This document shows positions 37,177-48,016 of a stretch of 64,000 nucleotides of DNA, in pieces (the stretch's first letter is position 1; each line of letters starts with the position of its first letter). The translations under genes and the position numbers were made by a program. The stretch is taken from contig NZ_JAFEUN010000010.1 of assembly GCF_016900895.1 (NCBI RefSeq), forward strand, positions 1 to 64,000. The letters run 5' to 3'. The notes under the pieces are model-generated. The model saw only the letters and a program-made list of their open reading frames with translations, was not told the DNA's origin and did no database searches. The stretch comes from Parashewanella hymeniacidonis (lineage in GTDB: Bacteria; Pseudomonadota; Gammaproteobacteria; Enterobacterales; Shewanellaceae).

Positions 37177-38529
37177 TTATCTAAGTATTAAGAATAAATG
37201 ATTACCTTCACGGTCAATTTTTAAAGCCACTTGGCCTTCTTTATTTTTAAGTGCTTTACGTAACTGTTTAAGGTTACGAATTGAATTACGGTTGATGCCA
37301 ACAATTACATCACCTTTTTGAAGACCCGCTGCGTCAGCTGGTGAGCCTGAAGCTACTTCCGTAATTTCGACACCTTTGCGTGTGTCTTTCAGTGCAGCAC
37401 CTTGTAGCATCGGATGAAGTTCACCTGCACCTTTTTCTTGCACTTGTTTGGCTTCGCCCAACGTGACATTGACGTTTTTAGTCTTGCCATCACGAATAAT
37501 GCCTAATTCAACTTTAGCGCCAGCACCAAGAGTCGACACTTTTGCTGCAAGTTCAGTAAATGATTTAATCTTACGGCCATTCACGCTCACGATGATGTCA
37601 CCCGCTTTAATGCCAGCTTTATCCGCAGCACTGTCAGGTTGAACTTCATTCACAAATCCGCCGTGTTGAGAATCGAGGCCAAAGCCTTTAGCAAGCTCGC
37701 TAGTTAAGGTACGGCCTGTGACACCCAGTATGCCTCGACGAACTTCACCGTGCTCAATGATTTGAGTCACTAGGTTATGGACCATGTTTGCTGGAATGGC
37801 AAAACCAATACCTACGTTACCGCCGCTAGGTGCAACAATCGCTGTGTTAATCCCGATGAGCTGGCCTCGAAGGTTTACTAAGGCACCACCTGAGTTGCCG
37901 CTGTTAATTGCAGCATCTGTTTGAATAAAGTTCTCTAGCATTTCGATGCCTAGACCACTTCGGCCTAATGCACTTACGATACCTGATGTGACGGTTTGTC
38001 CCAACCCAAATGGATTACCAATAGCTACTGCAAAATCACCCACTCGCAAATTATCAGAGTTAGATTGTTGAATTTGAGAAAGGTTTTTAGCTTTGATTTG
38101 CAGTAATGCAATATCGGCTTCTGAATCACTGCCAATTAATTTTGCGGGTACTTCACGGCCATCTGTTAGGCCGACAGTAATATCATCAGCATTATCAATT
38201 ACATGGTGGTTGGTAACGATATAACCTTTTTTGGCGTCGATAATGACACCGGAACCTAAACCACGGAACGGGCGTTTCTGTACTTGTTCTTGTGGTGCAT
38301 TAGGGCCAAAAAAGTAACGGAAAACATCAGGTACACGTTGCTTAGAAACTTGAACACCAGAAACGTTGACTGAAACCACTGCTGGCGTCACCTTCTGTAG
38401 CATAGGTGCAAGGCTTGGCATCTCTTGGCCATCGACAGACTGTGGCATTGATGCTTGAGAAATCGCAGGGGTCAGCGTTAGTGCAGCGCCTAAAACGGCA
38501 GCTGATAGGACAGTTAGTTTTGTCTTCAT
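37177..38529 (-). CDS. degQ: DegQ-type periplasmic serine protease/chaperone
   Basis: A 450-residue HtrA-family protease of the periplasm that degrades or refolds damaged proteins. The signal peptide ends near residue 26 (SQA). Triad: H109 in TNHHVID, D139, and S213 in GNSGG. Two PDZ domains follow (about 258-350 and 365-450). The short LA loop (FFGPNAPQEQVQKRPF) points to DegQ rather than DegP. The ATG at 38529 is chosen; a TTG at 38532 has a slightly better-spaced GGAG. Next to degS, as usual. Confidence 0.94.
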   Translation of the reverse strand: MKTKLTVLSAAVLGAALTLTPAISQASMPQSVDGQEMPSLAPMLQKVTPAVVSVNVSGVQVSKQRVPDVFRYFFGPNAPQEQVQKRPFRGLGSGVIIDAKKGYIVTNHHVIDNADDITVGLTDGREVPAKLIGSDSEADIALLQIKAKNLSQIQQSNSDNLRVGDFAVAIGNPFGLGQTVTSGIVSALGRSGLGIEMLENFIQTDAAINSGNSGGALVNLRGQLIGINTAIVAPSGGNVGIGFAIPANMVHNLVTQIIEHGEVRRGILGVTGRTLTSELAKGFGLDSQHGGFVNEVQPDSAADKAGIKAGDIIVSVNGRKIKSFTELAAKVSTLGAGAKVELGIIRDGKTKNVNVTLGEAKQVQEKGAGELHPMLQGAALKDTRKGVEITEVASGSPADAAGLQKGDVIVGINRNSIRNLKQLRKALKNKEGQVALKIDREGNHLFLILR

Positions 38530-38929
38530 CAATTTGTTGCTCCAAAAACGTTCAAAGTTTTAGATGATGAGTGTTTGATGAAAAGTAGCGCCTGGGTGTT
38601 ACTTAATATCCACTCTCGTCCAAGTTGTTTCAATACTTGAAAAATAATTTCTGGCTTATGATCTTAAAAGTACTTTTCAAGGTGTTTATAATTCCGACCG
38701 GGCAGTATTAACAAAGTTCACAAAGTTTCAGAAATCAGGTATTTGATGCTGAATATTTGCGCATAAACAGTGCCGCAGAAGAATTAACCTACTAGTATAG
38801 ATAGGTGTCGATTCAATAAATATCAAGTTATTCGCCAAAAATCAGTAGACTAAATGTAAAAACATATTTCTTTTTCTAACTCGTGCTAACATTGCGCCGT
38901 TTTAATCTTTATCGAAGAGAAGTTCAGTA
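38530..38929. other. Divergent intergenic region between degQ and zapE
   Basis: About 400 AT-rich bases with no coding frame that looks real. It should contain the divergent promoters for degQ and zapE. No strong hairpin or named regulatory motif is visible to me. Confidence 0.5.
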
Positions 38930-40039
38930 GTGTCGAAATTAACGCCCCTGCAGCATTATAAGCAAGACCTTAAACGAGATGATTTTAATCATGATCCAGC
39001 ACAAGAGCAGGCTGTAAAGGCGCTACAAAAAGTCTATGATGACTTGCTTGAAGCGCAGCAAAGCGCTTTGGGCTGGCAGAAGGTATTGAATTGGTTCGGA
39101 CATTCATCACAAGAGAAAGTTAAAGGCTTATACTTATGGGGAGGAGTCGGACGAGGTAAAACCTATTTAATGGACACCTTTTTTGATGCGCTTCCTTTCG
39201 AGCAAAAATTACGAGCTCACTTCCATCGTTTCATGCATCAAGTTCATCATGACTTGAAAGCATTGACCGGTACGCAAGATCCGCTAAAAGTCATTGCTGA
39301 GAACATGTCGAAACAGTATAAAATCATTTGTTTTGACGAATTTTTCGTTTCAGACATTACTGATGCTATGTTGCTGGGAACACTTTTCCAAGAGTTATTT
39401 CAACGTGGCGTAGTACTGGTTGCGACGTCAAATATTATTCCAGACGACTTATATAAGAATGGTCTACAACGAGCACGATTCTTACCTGCAATCGCTGAGC
39501 TGAATGCTAATTGCTCAGTCTTAAATGTTGATTCTGGTATTGATTATCGCTTACGGACATTGAAACAAGCAGAAATTTATCATTACCCGTTAGATGAGCA
39601 AGCCGAAACTAATCTTACTGACTACTTTGCAAAACTGGCGTCGGAGTCAGAGGTCGATACCAGTAAGATTGAAGTAGAGGGAAGAAGCATTGAAATTCGC
39701 CAACACTCGCAAGGGGTGCTCATGGCCGATTTTATTGCACTTTGTGATGGTCCTAGAAGTCAGACTGATTATATGGAATTAGCTCGTCTCTATCATACAG
39801 TAATGATCAGTGGTGTTAAGCAAATGGGCTCTCAACAAACGGGTGACGATATCGCTCGTCGTTTTCTCGCTTTGGTTGATGAATTTTATGAACGCCATGT
39901 GAAATTAATCATTTCTGCAGAAGTCGCTCTTGAGGATATTTACACAGACGGTCAGCTCAATTTTGAGTTTAAACGATGCCGTTCACGTTTAATTGAAATG
40001 CAATCCCACGACTATTTAGCATTAGAGCACCTACCGTAG
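38930..40039 (+). CDS. zapE: ZapE, cell-division ATPase (AFG1-like)
   Basis: A 369-residue AFG1/LACE1-type P-loop ATPase; E. coli ZapE affects FtsZ ring stability under stress. Walker A is GGVGRGKT at residues 71-78, and Walker B FDEFFVSD near residue 139. Translation starts at a GTG (SKLTPLQHY follows), a usual start for this gene. In Shewanella it precedes rplM; here a transporter gene lies between them. Confidence 0.94.
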   Translation: MSKLTPLQHYKQDLKRDDFNHDPAQEQAVKALQKVYDDLLEAQQSALGWQKVLNWFGHSSQEKVKGLYLWGGVGRGKTYLMDTFFDALPFEQKLRAHFHRFMHQVHHDLKALTGTQDPLKVIAENMSKQYKIICFDEFFVSDITDAMLLGTLFQELFQRGVVLVATSNIIPDDLYKNGLQRARFLPAIAELNANCSVLNVDSGIDYRLRTLKQAEIYHYPLDEQAETNLTDYFAKLASESEVDTSKIEVEGRSIEIRQHSQGVLMADFIALCDGPRSQTDYMELARLYHTVMISGVKQMGSQQTGDDIARRFLALVDEFYERHVKLIISAEVALEDIYTDGQLNFEFKRCRSRLIEMQSHDYLALEHLP

Positions 40040-40386
40040 CTTTAATTAAAATGACGTTCATTCAGAGGCAAAGTTGTCAGGGCTGACATCATTATCTTTG
40101 AATGACCACCCAATCAGTCAATATTTTTGTCAGTGATACATTATCAACGGCAATAGCACGATGAGCTTCTATCGAAGTAACAACAGAATTGCTCATTAGC
40201 CCATCTTTGTCGTCCTGACGATTTGCAATGTTCGATTTCGTTTCCCATCTTATTGCCGTTTACACTGTTTATTGACTCAACGGAAACGAAGTCCAGATAA
40301 AAAACGGCTCATTGTCAGTTACGATTCAGCTTTTTATTAGTTAAAGCTGATAAGTTATTTTTTTAAGGTATTGTTTCTGAGGGTTT
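40040..40386. other. Intergenic region between zapE and the RarD-like gene
   Basis: A 347-base gap. On the minus strand a short frame (about 34 codons, ending near 40100) reads plausibly but is too short and isolated to call; it could be a gene remnant. No terminator with a clear T run was seen. Confidence 0.4.
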
Positions 40387-41271
40387 ATGCGAATAACAGA
40401 GTTTGATAAGGGCTTGTTATTGGCTTTGTGTGCTTATACCTTTTGGGGCTTAGGTCCCATTTTTTATACTTTGGGAGGGCAGACGACTGCGACCGACTTA
40501 GTTTTTTTTCGTAGTCTATGGCTACTGTTTTTCTTATCACTTTTTTCTCTAAATTTTTTTAAACAACTAAAAAAAGTATTGGATAAGCCAACCATTATAT
40601 TGATGCTGTTCTGTACTGCTATTTTACTCGTAATCGACTGGACTGTATTTATTTGGGCTGTGAACCATCAGAGAACGTTAGAAGTGAGTTTAGGGTATTT
40701 TATGATGCCTTTAATGACGTCGTTACTCGGTGTTGTTTTTTATAAAGAAACACTATCTCGATATCAATGGGTTGCGATTTTTTTTGCTCTTGTGGGCGTC
40801 ACGATTCAAGCCAGTGTGTTTGGATACTTACCGATGTTTGCATTAATTACGGCTGTGGTTTCAAGTTTATATCCCATATTGAGAAAAGCGATAAAAATTA
40901 ATGTCAGGCTCGGACTTTTGATTGAATCAATATTACTGCTCCCTATGCTGCTGATGTATGCAGGATGGCAGTTATATTCAGGTCATTGGCAAACATTTAA
41001 TTACTCTTTCACTACACAGATGAGCTTTATAATATTAGGCATTCTAACCGCAATACCTCTAATTTGTTTTACTGGTGCAATAGTCAAAATACCTGTCACT
41101 GTGCTTGGGTTTCTTCAATATCTGTCTCCTTCTTTAATGTTTTGTTGTGGATTGTTTTGGCAACATGAAGCGATAACTTGGGATAAGGCGATAGCGTTTG
41201 CTTTCATTTGGTTAGCGTTAATATTGTTTTCAAGCGAGCTTAAGCTTAACAGGCAAGGGAATTTAGCTTAG
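40387..41271 (+). CDS. RarD-like EamA-family transporter
   Basis: A 294-residue inner-membrane protein with ten hydrophobic segments, of the drug/metabolite transporter superfamily. It matches the RarD pattern: KGLLLALCAYTFWGLGPIFY at the N-terminus, FIWAVNHQRTLEVSLGYFM near residue 90, and the FLQYLSPSLMF motif near residue 240. Substrate is unknown. It lies between zapE and rplM, which are adjacent in most relatives, so it was inserted there or the neighbourhood rearranged. Confidence 0.88.
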   Translation: MRITEFDKGLLLALCAYTFWGLGPIFYTLGGQTTATDLVFFRSLWLLFFLSLFSLNFFKQLKKVLDKPTIILMLFCTAILLVIDWTVFIWAVNHQRTLEVSLGYFMMPLMTSLLGVVFYKETLSRYQWVAIFFALVGVTIQASVFGYLPMFALITAVVSSLYPILRKAIKINVRLGLLIESILLLPMLLMYAGWQLYSGHWQTFNYSFTTQMSFIILGILTAIPLICFTGAIVKIPVTVLGFLQYLSPSLMFCCGLFWQHEAITWDKAIAFAFIWLALILFSSELKLNRQGNLA

Positions 41272-41651
41272 TGGATTTTTATCCATGAGATGAACGCTGA
41301 CGTAGCCCTTATTTGTATATCTAATCAAGTCTTTAGTGTTTTGACCAAATGGAAATTTGATGATGTACTCTTCCATGAAAGACGCTCATAGGAGTTGGAA
41401 AATACAAACTACATGGAAACTCCTTTAGTGGTTAAACAAAAAGCCGCATTGAGTATGCTGAGCTACGAAAAAATAGATGATTTTTAACTCATCTTCTAGT
41501 ACAATCTTGCGCCTGCCCACGTTAAACCGTTTTAATTAGCGGATTATTAAGCCATTTCGTTTGCTCGAAGGGGCAACATCGAAGGCACTTTTTACATTAC
41601 TAGCATCGGCTAATAATGTGTGAAACAACATATAACATTGGGTTTTTGTAA
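41272..41651. promoter_or_regulatory. Upstream region of the rplM-rpsI operon
   Basis: A 380-base gap with no gene. The last 180 bases before rplM should carry the promoter and mRNA leader. The ATG at 41652 has no strong Shine-Dalgarno, which fits leader-controlled translation by L13 as known in other bacteria, but I could not identify a specific leader fold. Confidence 0.35.
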
Positions 41652-42080
41652 ATGAAGACTTTTACTGCTACACCAGAAACTGTAACTCGTGACTGGTATG
41701 TTGTAGACGCTGAAGGTAAAACTTTAGGTCGTATTGCAACTGAAATCGCTGCTCGTTTACGCGGAAAGCATAAGCCAGAATACACTCCTCATGTTGATAC
41801 TGGTGATTACATCATCGTGATCAATGCTGAGAAAGTTACTGTTACTGGTAACAAAGCAAAAGGCAAGACGTACTACTCGCATTCAGGCTTCCCAGGTGGC
41901 ATCAAGCAAATTAGCTTTGAAAAGCTACAAGCTCATAAGCCAGAAATGATCATCGAGAAAGCAGTTAAGGGTATGTTACCTAAAGGTCCTTTGGGCCGCG
42001 CTATGTACCGTAAACTTAAAGTTTACACAGGCGCAGAACATAACCACGCTGCACAACAACCTCAAGTTCTTGATATCTAA
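41652..42080 (+). CDS. rplM: Ribosomal protein L13
   Basis: A 142-residue L13 of the large ribosomal subunit. Typical motifs are [15 protein letters not shown], the [12 protein letters not shown] segment, and [18 protein letters not shown] at 108-125. It is followed 14 bases later by rpsI in the universal rplM-rpsI pair. Confidence 0.98.
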   Translation: MKTFTATPETVTRDWYVVDAEGKTLGRIATEIAARLRGKHKPEYTPHVDTGDYIIVINAEKVTVTGNKAKGKTYYSHSGFPGGIKQISFEKLQAHKPEMIIEKAVKGMLPKGPLGRAMYRKLKVYTGAEHNHAAQQPQVLDI

Positions 42081-42094
42081 ACGGGATTAAGCTA

Positions 42095-42487
42095 ATGGCT
42101 GCAACTCAGTACTACGGCACTGGCCGTCGCAAAACTTCAACTGCTCGCGTATTTGCAAAAGTAGGCAGTGGTAACATCACAGTAAATAATCGTTCTTTGG
42201 ACGTTTATTTCGGTCGTGAAACTGCTCGCATGGTAGTTCGTCAACCTCTAGAATTGGTTGAGATGCTAGAAAAGTTAGACCTAAACATCACTGTTAAAGG
42301 TGGTGGTACTACTGGTCAAGCTGGTGCGATCCGTCACGGTATTACTCGTGCTCTAATGCAACTTGACGAAACTCTTCGTCCTACTCTACGTGCTGCTGGT
42401 TTCGTTACCCGTGATGCTCGTAAAGTTGAACGTAAGAAAGTTGGTTTCCGTAAAGCACGTCGTAAGAGACAATTCTCTAAGCGTTAA
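42095..42487 (+). CDS. rpsI: Ribosomal protein S9
   Basis: A 130-residue S9 of the small ribosomal subunit. The N-terminal [15 protein letters not shown] motif and the basic C-terminal tail ending KRQFSKR, which reaches the P-site tRNA, are both intact. Co-transcribed with rplM and followed by a strong terminator. Confidence 0.98.
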   Translation: MAATQYYGTGRRKTSTARVFAKVGSGNITVNNRSLDVYFGRETARMVVRQPLELVEMLEKLDLNITVKGGGTTGQAGAIRHGITRALMQLDETLRPTLRAAGFVTRDARKVERKKVGFRKARRKRQFSKR

Positions 42488-42510
42488 GTTTTACGCTCGG
42501 AACCTTTGTC

Positions 42511-42540
42511 AAAAAACCCAGCTTTTGCTGGGTTTTTTAT
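42511..42540. terminator. Bidirectional terminator after rpsI
   Basis: The stem AACCCAGC / GCTGGGTT has a four-T loop, with A run before and T run after. It ends rplM-rpsI and also can end the convergent cytochrome gene. Confidence 0.94.
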
Positions 42541-42574
42541 TGGCAGTCAAACTAACTGGGAACGCCCTTTAGGG

Positions 42575-44674
42575 TTATGGGTTTCCTTGCCCTGATTTTA
42601 GCGTGAGCACATAATCATCAATTGTTGATTGCGCATCGGCATCTCGCTTATCTGCAAGGGTAAATGTTACCTTTTTGCTTGCTCCAGCCTTAAGCACCCC
42701 TTCATCATCTAAAAATACTCTTAAATATGGCTTCTCTGTATCTTCAGTCATTCCGCTGGCATTAACTAAAGTGACACCATCAGGCAAACCATCAATAATG
42801 ATCAGAAGATGAGTATCAATAAAGTAATCACTGGAATTTTTAATCTTTATTTCATCCCTTTGTTCACCGTCAGTTTTTATACGTTGATATAAGCTGGTTT
42901 CTACTTTATCGGTTACGTCTAAAAACTCCATCCCCGCATCACGGCGGGTCAGTGGGTCATTGTTGTTTTGTGCCATGCCACTAATTACAAAGCCATCGGC
43001 TACTCCAGCATTGGTAAGAAACGGACGATGCACAGAATAAGTGACATCTCTTTCATTTAACTGGAAGGTATCAGTGGTAGAGTTTGGATCAAAATTCACA
43101 AATGCATCATCGTATAATCCATCTTCTAAGTAAGCGACAAGATCGTTTATTTCAGTTTCAGATAAACCTAAGCCTCTTTCGCTACCTTCTCCCCTAGGGT
43201 GGGTAAAACGTGTGCTCAGAGTTGGTGAGTTGCCAGTAATGCTATCTTGAGGCTGACCAGCGTTAAAATACTCGACTACGCCTTTTATTGATTTAAATTC
43301 ACCATTATGGAAAAACACTCGGCTGCCTTTTAATTGACGTAGTGTCGTGGTGCGGAATTTATGGGCATCTTCTTCCCTACCAGTCACTTCCATTCGTCCT
43401 TCATCTCGATAGTTTGGATCGTTTCTCACATGGCGATTCAAAGCTTGAAGAGGGTGATCGGACAAACCTAAATTAAAGAAGTTTTCTTCAACAAACTCGC
43501 CAACACCAGCAATATCGGGGTCATTAATTTGCTTGTTTAGTGCTGGACCTGAGTGACAGCTGACACACCCAGCACCATCATCTTTTGCTTTAGTGAAGAA
43601 CAGCTTCGCACCACGAAGCTGAGCAGGTGTTAACGCCTCATCATCTCCAGCTAAAAAATGATCCCAAGGCGTGTTACGAGTGATCACTGTTCTGATAAAG
43701 GTTGCTGTCGCTCTAAGTACTGTTTGATCGTTAATAAGCAGGTTAAGATCGTCGAGTTCTTCCGCTGCTCTTGCTTCTTGAGGGAATGCTCGGCGGAATA
43801 GCTCAACATAGCCCGGAATTTGCTGAAGCACCGCTGATTGGTCTTCAAGCATTCGGTGAGCATCTAGCAGCAACAAGGTAATATTTTCTTGTGCAGGATC
43901 CCCAAAAGGATTAATGGCTATTGGGTTATTCATGGGCTCACCAGCAAATCCACCGCCTAATAATCTGTTGTTAAATGCTGAACCGACCACACTGGGAGCA
44001 TTTCTTCCAACACTATCTACCGCATCAAAACGACCTGAATGAATCAGTGCTCCTGGTTCATCAACGAACTGTGGTATTGATGGAAGCCCAACTGCATTTT
44101 CATAAACATCAGTGAGCGTTGGAACACGGTCAACTTTAAGATCACCTTCGAATAAGGGGTCGGAACGAAGAGCGTCAAGAATATCCATTCTAGCTCGACG
44201 GCGAGGATGGAATTTACCTTCTGCATCGGTATAGCCTTTTCCTTCACCACCAAGGTTGAAGTTAATTTGAGTGCCCGCTTTAGAACCAACTTCACCAAAA
44301 TGGCAACTACCACAAGAACCTGTTTGCGCTAATTCAGGCATACCACCAAACTCTGGACGAATCCGTACGGTTCTAACAGAGTCATGGAAAAGTTGTTTAC
44401 CTAGATAACGTTTCTCTTCAGTGGTTTTAATGTAATAATCTTTGTCATCATCAACTGGCGGTAATGGAATGGCTGTATTTGTCGCTGGTATTTTTAAGTG
44501 TTCTAAACTTCCTACTTGCTGAGCGATAAACTCTCTGATTTCTTTTGCGGTTAGCTCTTTTGCAGGCTCAATAATTTCTGGTTCAACTTTTTTACTTTTA
44601 GAATCACTACCACAACCTACAATCAGCCCTGAAATCATAATAGAAGTAATTAAAAATCGTGTTCTTACTAACAT
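42575..44674 (-). CDS. Di-haem cytochrome c peroxidase-family lipoprotein
   Basis: A 699-residue protein of the di-haem CCP/MauG superfamily. The N-terminus is a lipoprotein signal: hydrophobic ITSIMISGLIVG then Cys21. Two CXXCH haem sites are visible: C121-x2-C124-H125 and C370-x2-C373-H374. About 130 C-terminal residues beyond the CCP core look like an added beta-sandwich. The ATG at 44674 has GGAG upstream; ATGs at 44689 and 44710 lack a good site. It is longer than classical CCPs (about 330-350), so the substrate may not be peroxide. It replaces the petABC genes expected after rpsI in Shewanella. Confidence 0.88.
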   Translation of the reverse strand: MLVRTRFLITSIMISGLIVGCGSDSKSKKVEPEIIEPAKELTAKEIREFIAQQVGSLEHLKIPATNTAIPLPPVDDDKDYYIKTTEEKRYLGKQLFHDSVRTVRIRPEFGGMPELAQTGSCGSCHFGEVGSKAGTQINFNLGGEGKGYTDAEGKFHPRRRARMDILDALRSDPLFEGDLKVDRVPTLTDVYENAVGLPSIPQFVDEPGALIHSGRFDAVDSVGRNAPSVVGSAFNNRLLGGGFAGEPMNNPIAINPFGDPAQENITLLLLDAHRMLEDQSAVLQQIPGYVELFRRAFPQEARAAEELDDLNLLINDQTVLRATATFIRTVITRNTPWDHFLAGDDEALTPAQLRGAKLFFTKAKDDGAGCVSCHSGPALNKQINDPDIAGVGEFVEENFFNLGLSDHPLQALNRHVRNDPNYRDEGRMEVTGREEDAHKFRTTTLRQLKGSRVFFHNGEFKSIKGVVEYFNAGQPQDSITGNSPTLSTRFTHPRGEGSERGLGLSETEINDLVAYLEDGLYDDAFVNFDPNSTTDTFQLNERDVTYSVHRPFLTNAGVADGFVISGMAQNNNDPLTRRDAGMEFLDVTDKVETSLYQRIKTDGEQRDEIKIKNSSDYFIDTHLLIIIDGLPDGVTLVNASGMTEDTEKPYLRVFLDDEGVLKAGASKKVTFTLADKRDADAQSTIDDYVLTLKSGQGNP

Positions 44675-44761
44675 CAACTTGCTCTCCATCGCAATAAAGT
44701 AGAAACTCACACAGATATAAGCATAGTCTTAATTAGGTTTTTTGACGAAAAAGGTGTGTAA

Positions 44762-45154
44762 ATGAAACGAGTAACAGGGATTGGTGGCGTATTTATTAAA
44801 TCAGAAGATCCACAACGATTAAGAGATTGGTACAAGCAGCATCTCGGTTTGGATATTCAAGATTGGGGCGGTGTTTCTTTTCAATGGCACAATGAAAACC
44901 AATCAAACGAAAATGGTGCAACGGTTTGGAGTGTATTTGATAAATCGTCGAAGTATTTTAACCCGAGTGAATCAGGTTTTATGATCAATTATCGGGTTGA
45001 TGATTTGAAAGCGTTGCTCAGCGTACTAAAGAAAGAAGGTTGTCAGGTTATGGATGAGATTGAAGAGTCTGAGTTTGGCAAGTTTGGTTGGGTTATGGAT
45101 CCTGACGATAATAAAGTCGAATTGTGGGAACCACCACAAGGGAAAATTACATAA
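44762..45154 (+). CDS. VOC-family (glyoxalase-like) protein
   Basis: A 130-residue vicinal-oxygen-chelate domain protein. The beta-alpha-beta-beta-beta pattern begins IGGVFIKSEDPQRLRDWYK and ends with the metal-ligand segment DPDDNKVELWEP, with Glu in the usual position. Substrate unknown. It lies just upstream of the YjeT-like gene and purA. Confidence 0.85.
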   Translation: MKRVTGIGGVFIKSEDPQRLRDWYKQHLGLDIQDWGGVSFQWHNENQSNENGATVWSVFDKSSKYFNPSESGFMINYRVDDLKALLSVLKKEGCQVMDEIEESEFGKFGWVMDPDDNKVELWEPPQGKIT

Positions 45155-45167
45155 GGTAACGTTAACA

Positions 45168-45356
45168 ATGACATTTGCATTGATTATGTTAGCGGTGGGC
45201 CTGGTATTAATTCTTGAGGGACTCGGCCCATTATTCGCTCCAACGGTCTGGAAGAAGGTATTGGCCTCAATTTCAGAACAATCACCTCAGTCACTTCAAC
45301 GGCTTGGTGGGTGCCTTGTAACTGCTGGAGTTGTTTTGTTGATCATTTTTTCTTAA
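45168..45356 (+). CDS. YjeT-like DUF2065 membrane protein
   Basis: A 62-residue protein with two hydrophobic helices (about 2-20 and 45-62). The EGLGPLFAP and LRRLGG-like motif (LQRLGGCLV) is typical of DUF2065. The ATG at 45168 is chosen over upstream starts that would overlap the VOC gene. E. coli yjeT also precedes purA; function is unknown. Confidence 0.85.
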   Translation: MTFALIMLAVGLVLILEGLGPLFAPTVWKKVLASISEQSPQSLQRLGGCLVTAGVVLLIIFS

Positions 45357-45380
45357 AAATGCTTGCCACTTAACCCCTAA

Positions 45381-46718
<1,338 letters not shown>

Positions 46719-46740
46719 CGCTTGTTCTTACTGACAAAAA

Positions 46741-46767
46741 AAGGCGCTCATTGAGGCGCCTTTTTTG
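46741..46767. terminator. Terminator after purA
   Basis: The stem AAGGCGC / GGCGCCTT is followed by T6, with an A run before. The stop region of the convergent VOC gene lies within it, so it can serve both strands. Confidence 0.88.
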
Positions 46768-47149
46768 TTATTTTTTCGTTGGTAAAGTTAGCTTCTATTT
46801 TGATCCCAGAAGGTGAGTAAAAGAATATTTGCGTGACATTGTTATTGTCGTGATACTTTATTGAACTGGGAATATCGTGTTCTTCTAAGTGGTCATAGAA
46901 TTTATCGACGTTTGATGATCTAAATGCTATGTGATCAATGACACCGGTATTTGTTGGGATTGGATTACTGGATGAAAGAACCGATAAATGTATGACAATG
47001 TTATCTTGGGAGTCACTTAGCCAAAACCCCTTACTCTTTTGATTTACTCGAGTGCTATCTTTTAAGCTTAAAATTTCGCAGAAAAAATCCTTTTCTTTAA
47101 TCAATTTTGTTTCAGGTACTCTGAGGTTGATATGGTCAAACTGAAACAT
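46748..47149 (-). CDS. VOC-family protein (glyoxalase/bleomycin-resistance fold)
   Basis: A 133-residue single VOC protein. FQFDHINLRVPETKL begins the first beta-alpha unit with a His ligand, VIDHIAFRS begins the second, and IFFYSPSGIKIEANF carries the terminal Glu ligand. Substrate unknown. It is convergent with purA, its stop overlapping the terminator. Not closely similar to the VOC protein at 44762. Confidence 0.8.
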   Translation of the reverse strand: MFQFDHINLRVPETKLIKEKDFFCEILSLKDSTRVNQKSKGFWLSDSQDNIVIHLSVLSSSNPIPTNTGVIDHIAFRSSNVDKFYDHLEEHDIPSSIKYHDNNNVTQIFFYSPSGIKIEANFTNEKITKKAPQ

Positions 47150-47324
47150 AATGCACCTTGTAATTTACTAAAAATCTAATGTACTTGTAATCAATTCGAA
47201 TGTGGATTAATTTTACTTAATGCTAGGTTGTTGCTGTCAATTTGCTAACAATCGCATTCATTTGCTCAAGATTTGAGTTATACTGCCGATAATGACTGTA
47301 ATTCTGCTGTCATCGAGAAAGACT

Positions 47325-47951
47325 ATGCTGCATACACTGACCTCATTATTTATTATCATTGCAACCAGTTTGTTTTTTAGCTCATCTGTCAAAGCAGAGT
47401 TGCAAGCCATTGATATCTATTCGGTGAAGCAGTTGTCAGAACTCATTAAAAAGAATGAGTATTTACAGCAAGTCAAGCGAGATGATTGTCAGTTAGTACA
47501 AGATATTGAAGCGAAAGCCGAAGTGTTAAAGGAGCCCTTGTACCAATTTTTATGGGGCGAAATGCTTAATACTGGCACTTGTATCAAAGCAGATAAAAAG
47601 CGCGGTATGACATTAGTTCTTGACAGTGCTAATCAAGGCAGTAACGGAGCCATGTACCGTTTGGCTCGCTATTATGACGAAGGTGATCTCGTCATCGAAA
47701 ATAAGGATAGAGCAATTCAATACGCTCTACCCGCAGCAGCAGGTGAGTATGTACCTGCACAAATGATGTTAGTACGTTTATTTATTGAAGGTCATGGTAG
47801 TCCATTTGATTATGAAATGAGTTATCGACTGCTTTATCACAATACTTTTGATGATAACGTTACTAAAAATAAAGCAGAAAAATTATTGCGACAATTGGCG
47901 AAAAAAATGCCACAAAGTGTCGTAGAACGAGCTCAAAGAGGAAAATATTAA
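47325..47951 (+). CDS. motX: MotX, sodium-driven flagellar motor T-ring protein
   Basis: A 208-residue periplasmic protein with a signal peptide ending near residue 25 (VKA). The mature part contains Sel1-like repeats (AMYRLARYYDEGD and PAQMMLVRLFIEGHG). MotX forms the T-ring with MotY that anchors the PomAB stators of sodium-driven polar flagella. The ATG at 47325 has GAGAAAG upstream and gives a proper signal peptide. The order purA-motX-rnr-rlmB is characteristic of Shewanella, which strongly supports the name. Confidence 0.85.
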   Translation: MLHTLTSLFIIIATSLFFSSSVKAELQAIDIYSVKQLSELIKKNEYLQQVKRDDCQLVQDIEAKAEVLKEPLYQFLWGEMLNTGTCIKADKKRGMTLVLDSANQGSNGAMYRLARYYDEGDLVIENKDRAIQYALPAAAGEYVPAQMMLVRLFIEGHGSPFDYEMSYRLLYHNTFDDNVTKNKAEKLLRQLAKKMPQSVVERAQRGKY

Positions 47952-47974
47952 ATTTGCAATACTCGGAGCTTGAA

Positions 47975-48016
47975 ATGAAAAAATTGGAAATTGAATGTCA
48001 AAAGATCCGCATTTAG
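47975..48016 (+). CDS. Possible 13-codon leader peptide overlapping the rnr start
   Basis: An ATG at 47975, preceded by GGAG at ideal spacing, opens MKKLEIECQKIRI and stops at 48016, inside rnr and in a different frame. The rnr ATG at 47995 lies within it and has a weaker ribosome site (GGAAATTGA, close to the ATG). This may be a translational coupling device for rnr. It could also be chance; no peptide evidence exists. Confidence 0.35.
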   Translation: MKKLEIECQKIRI

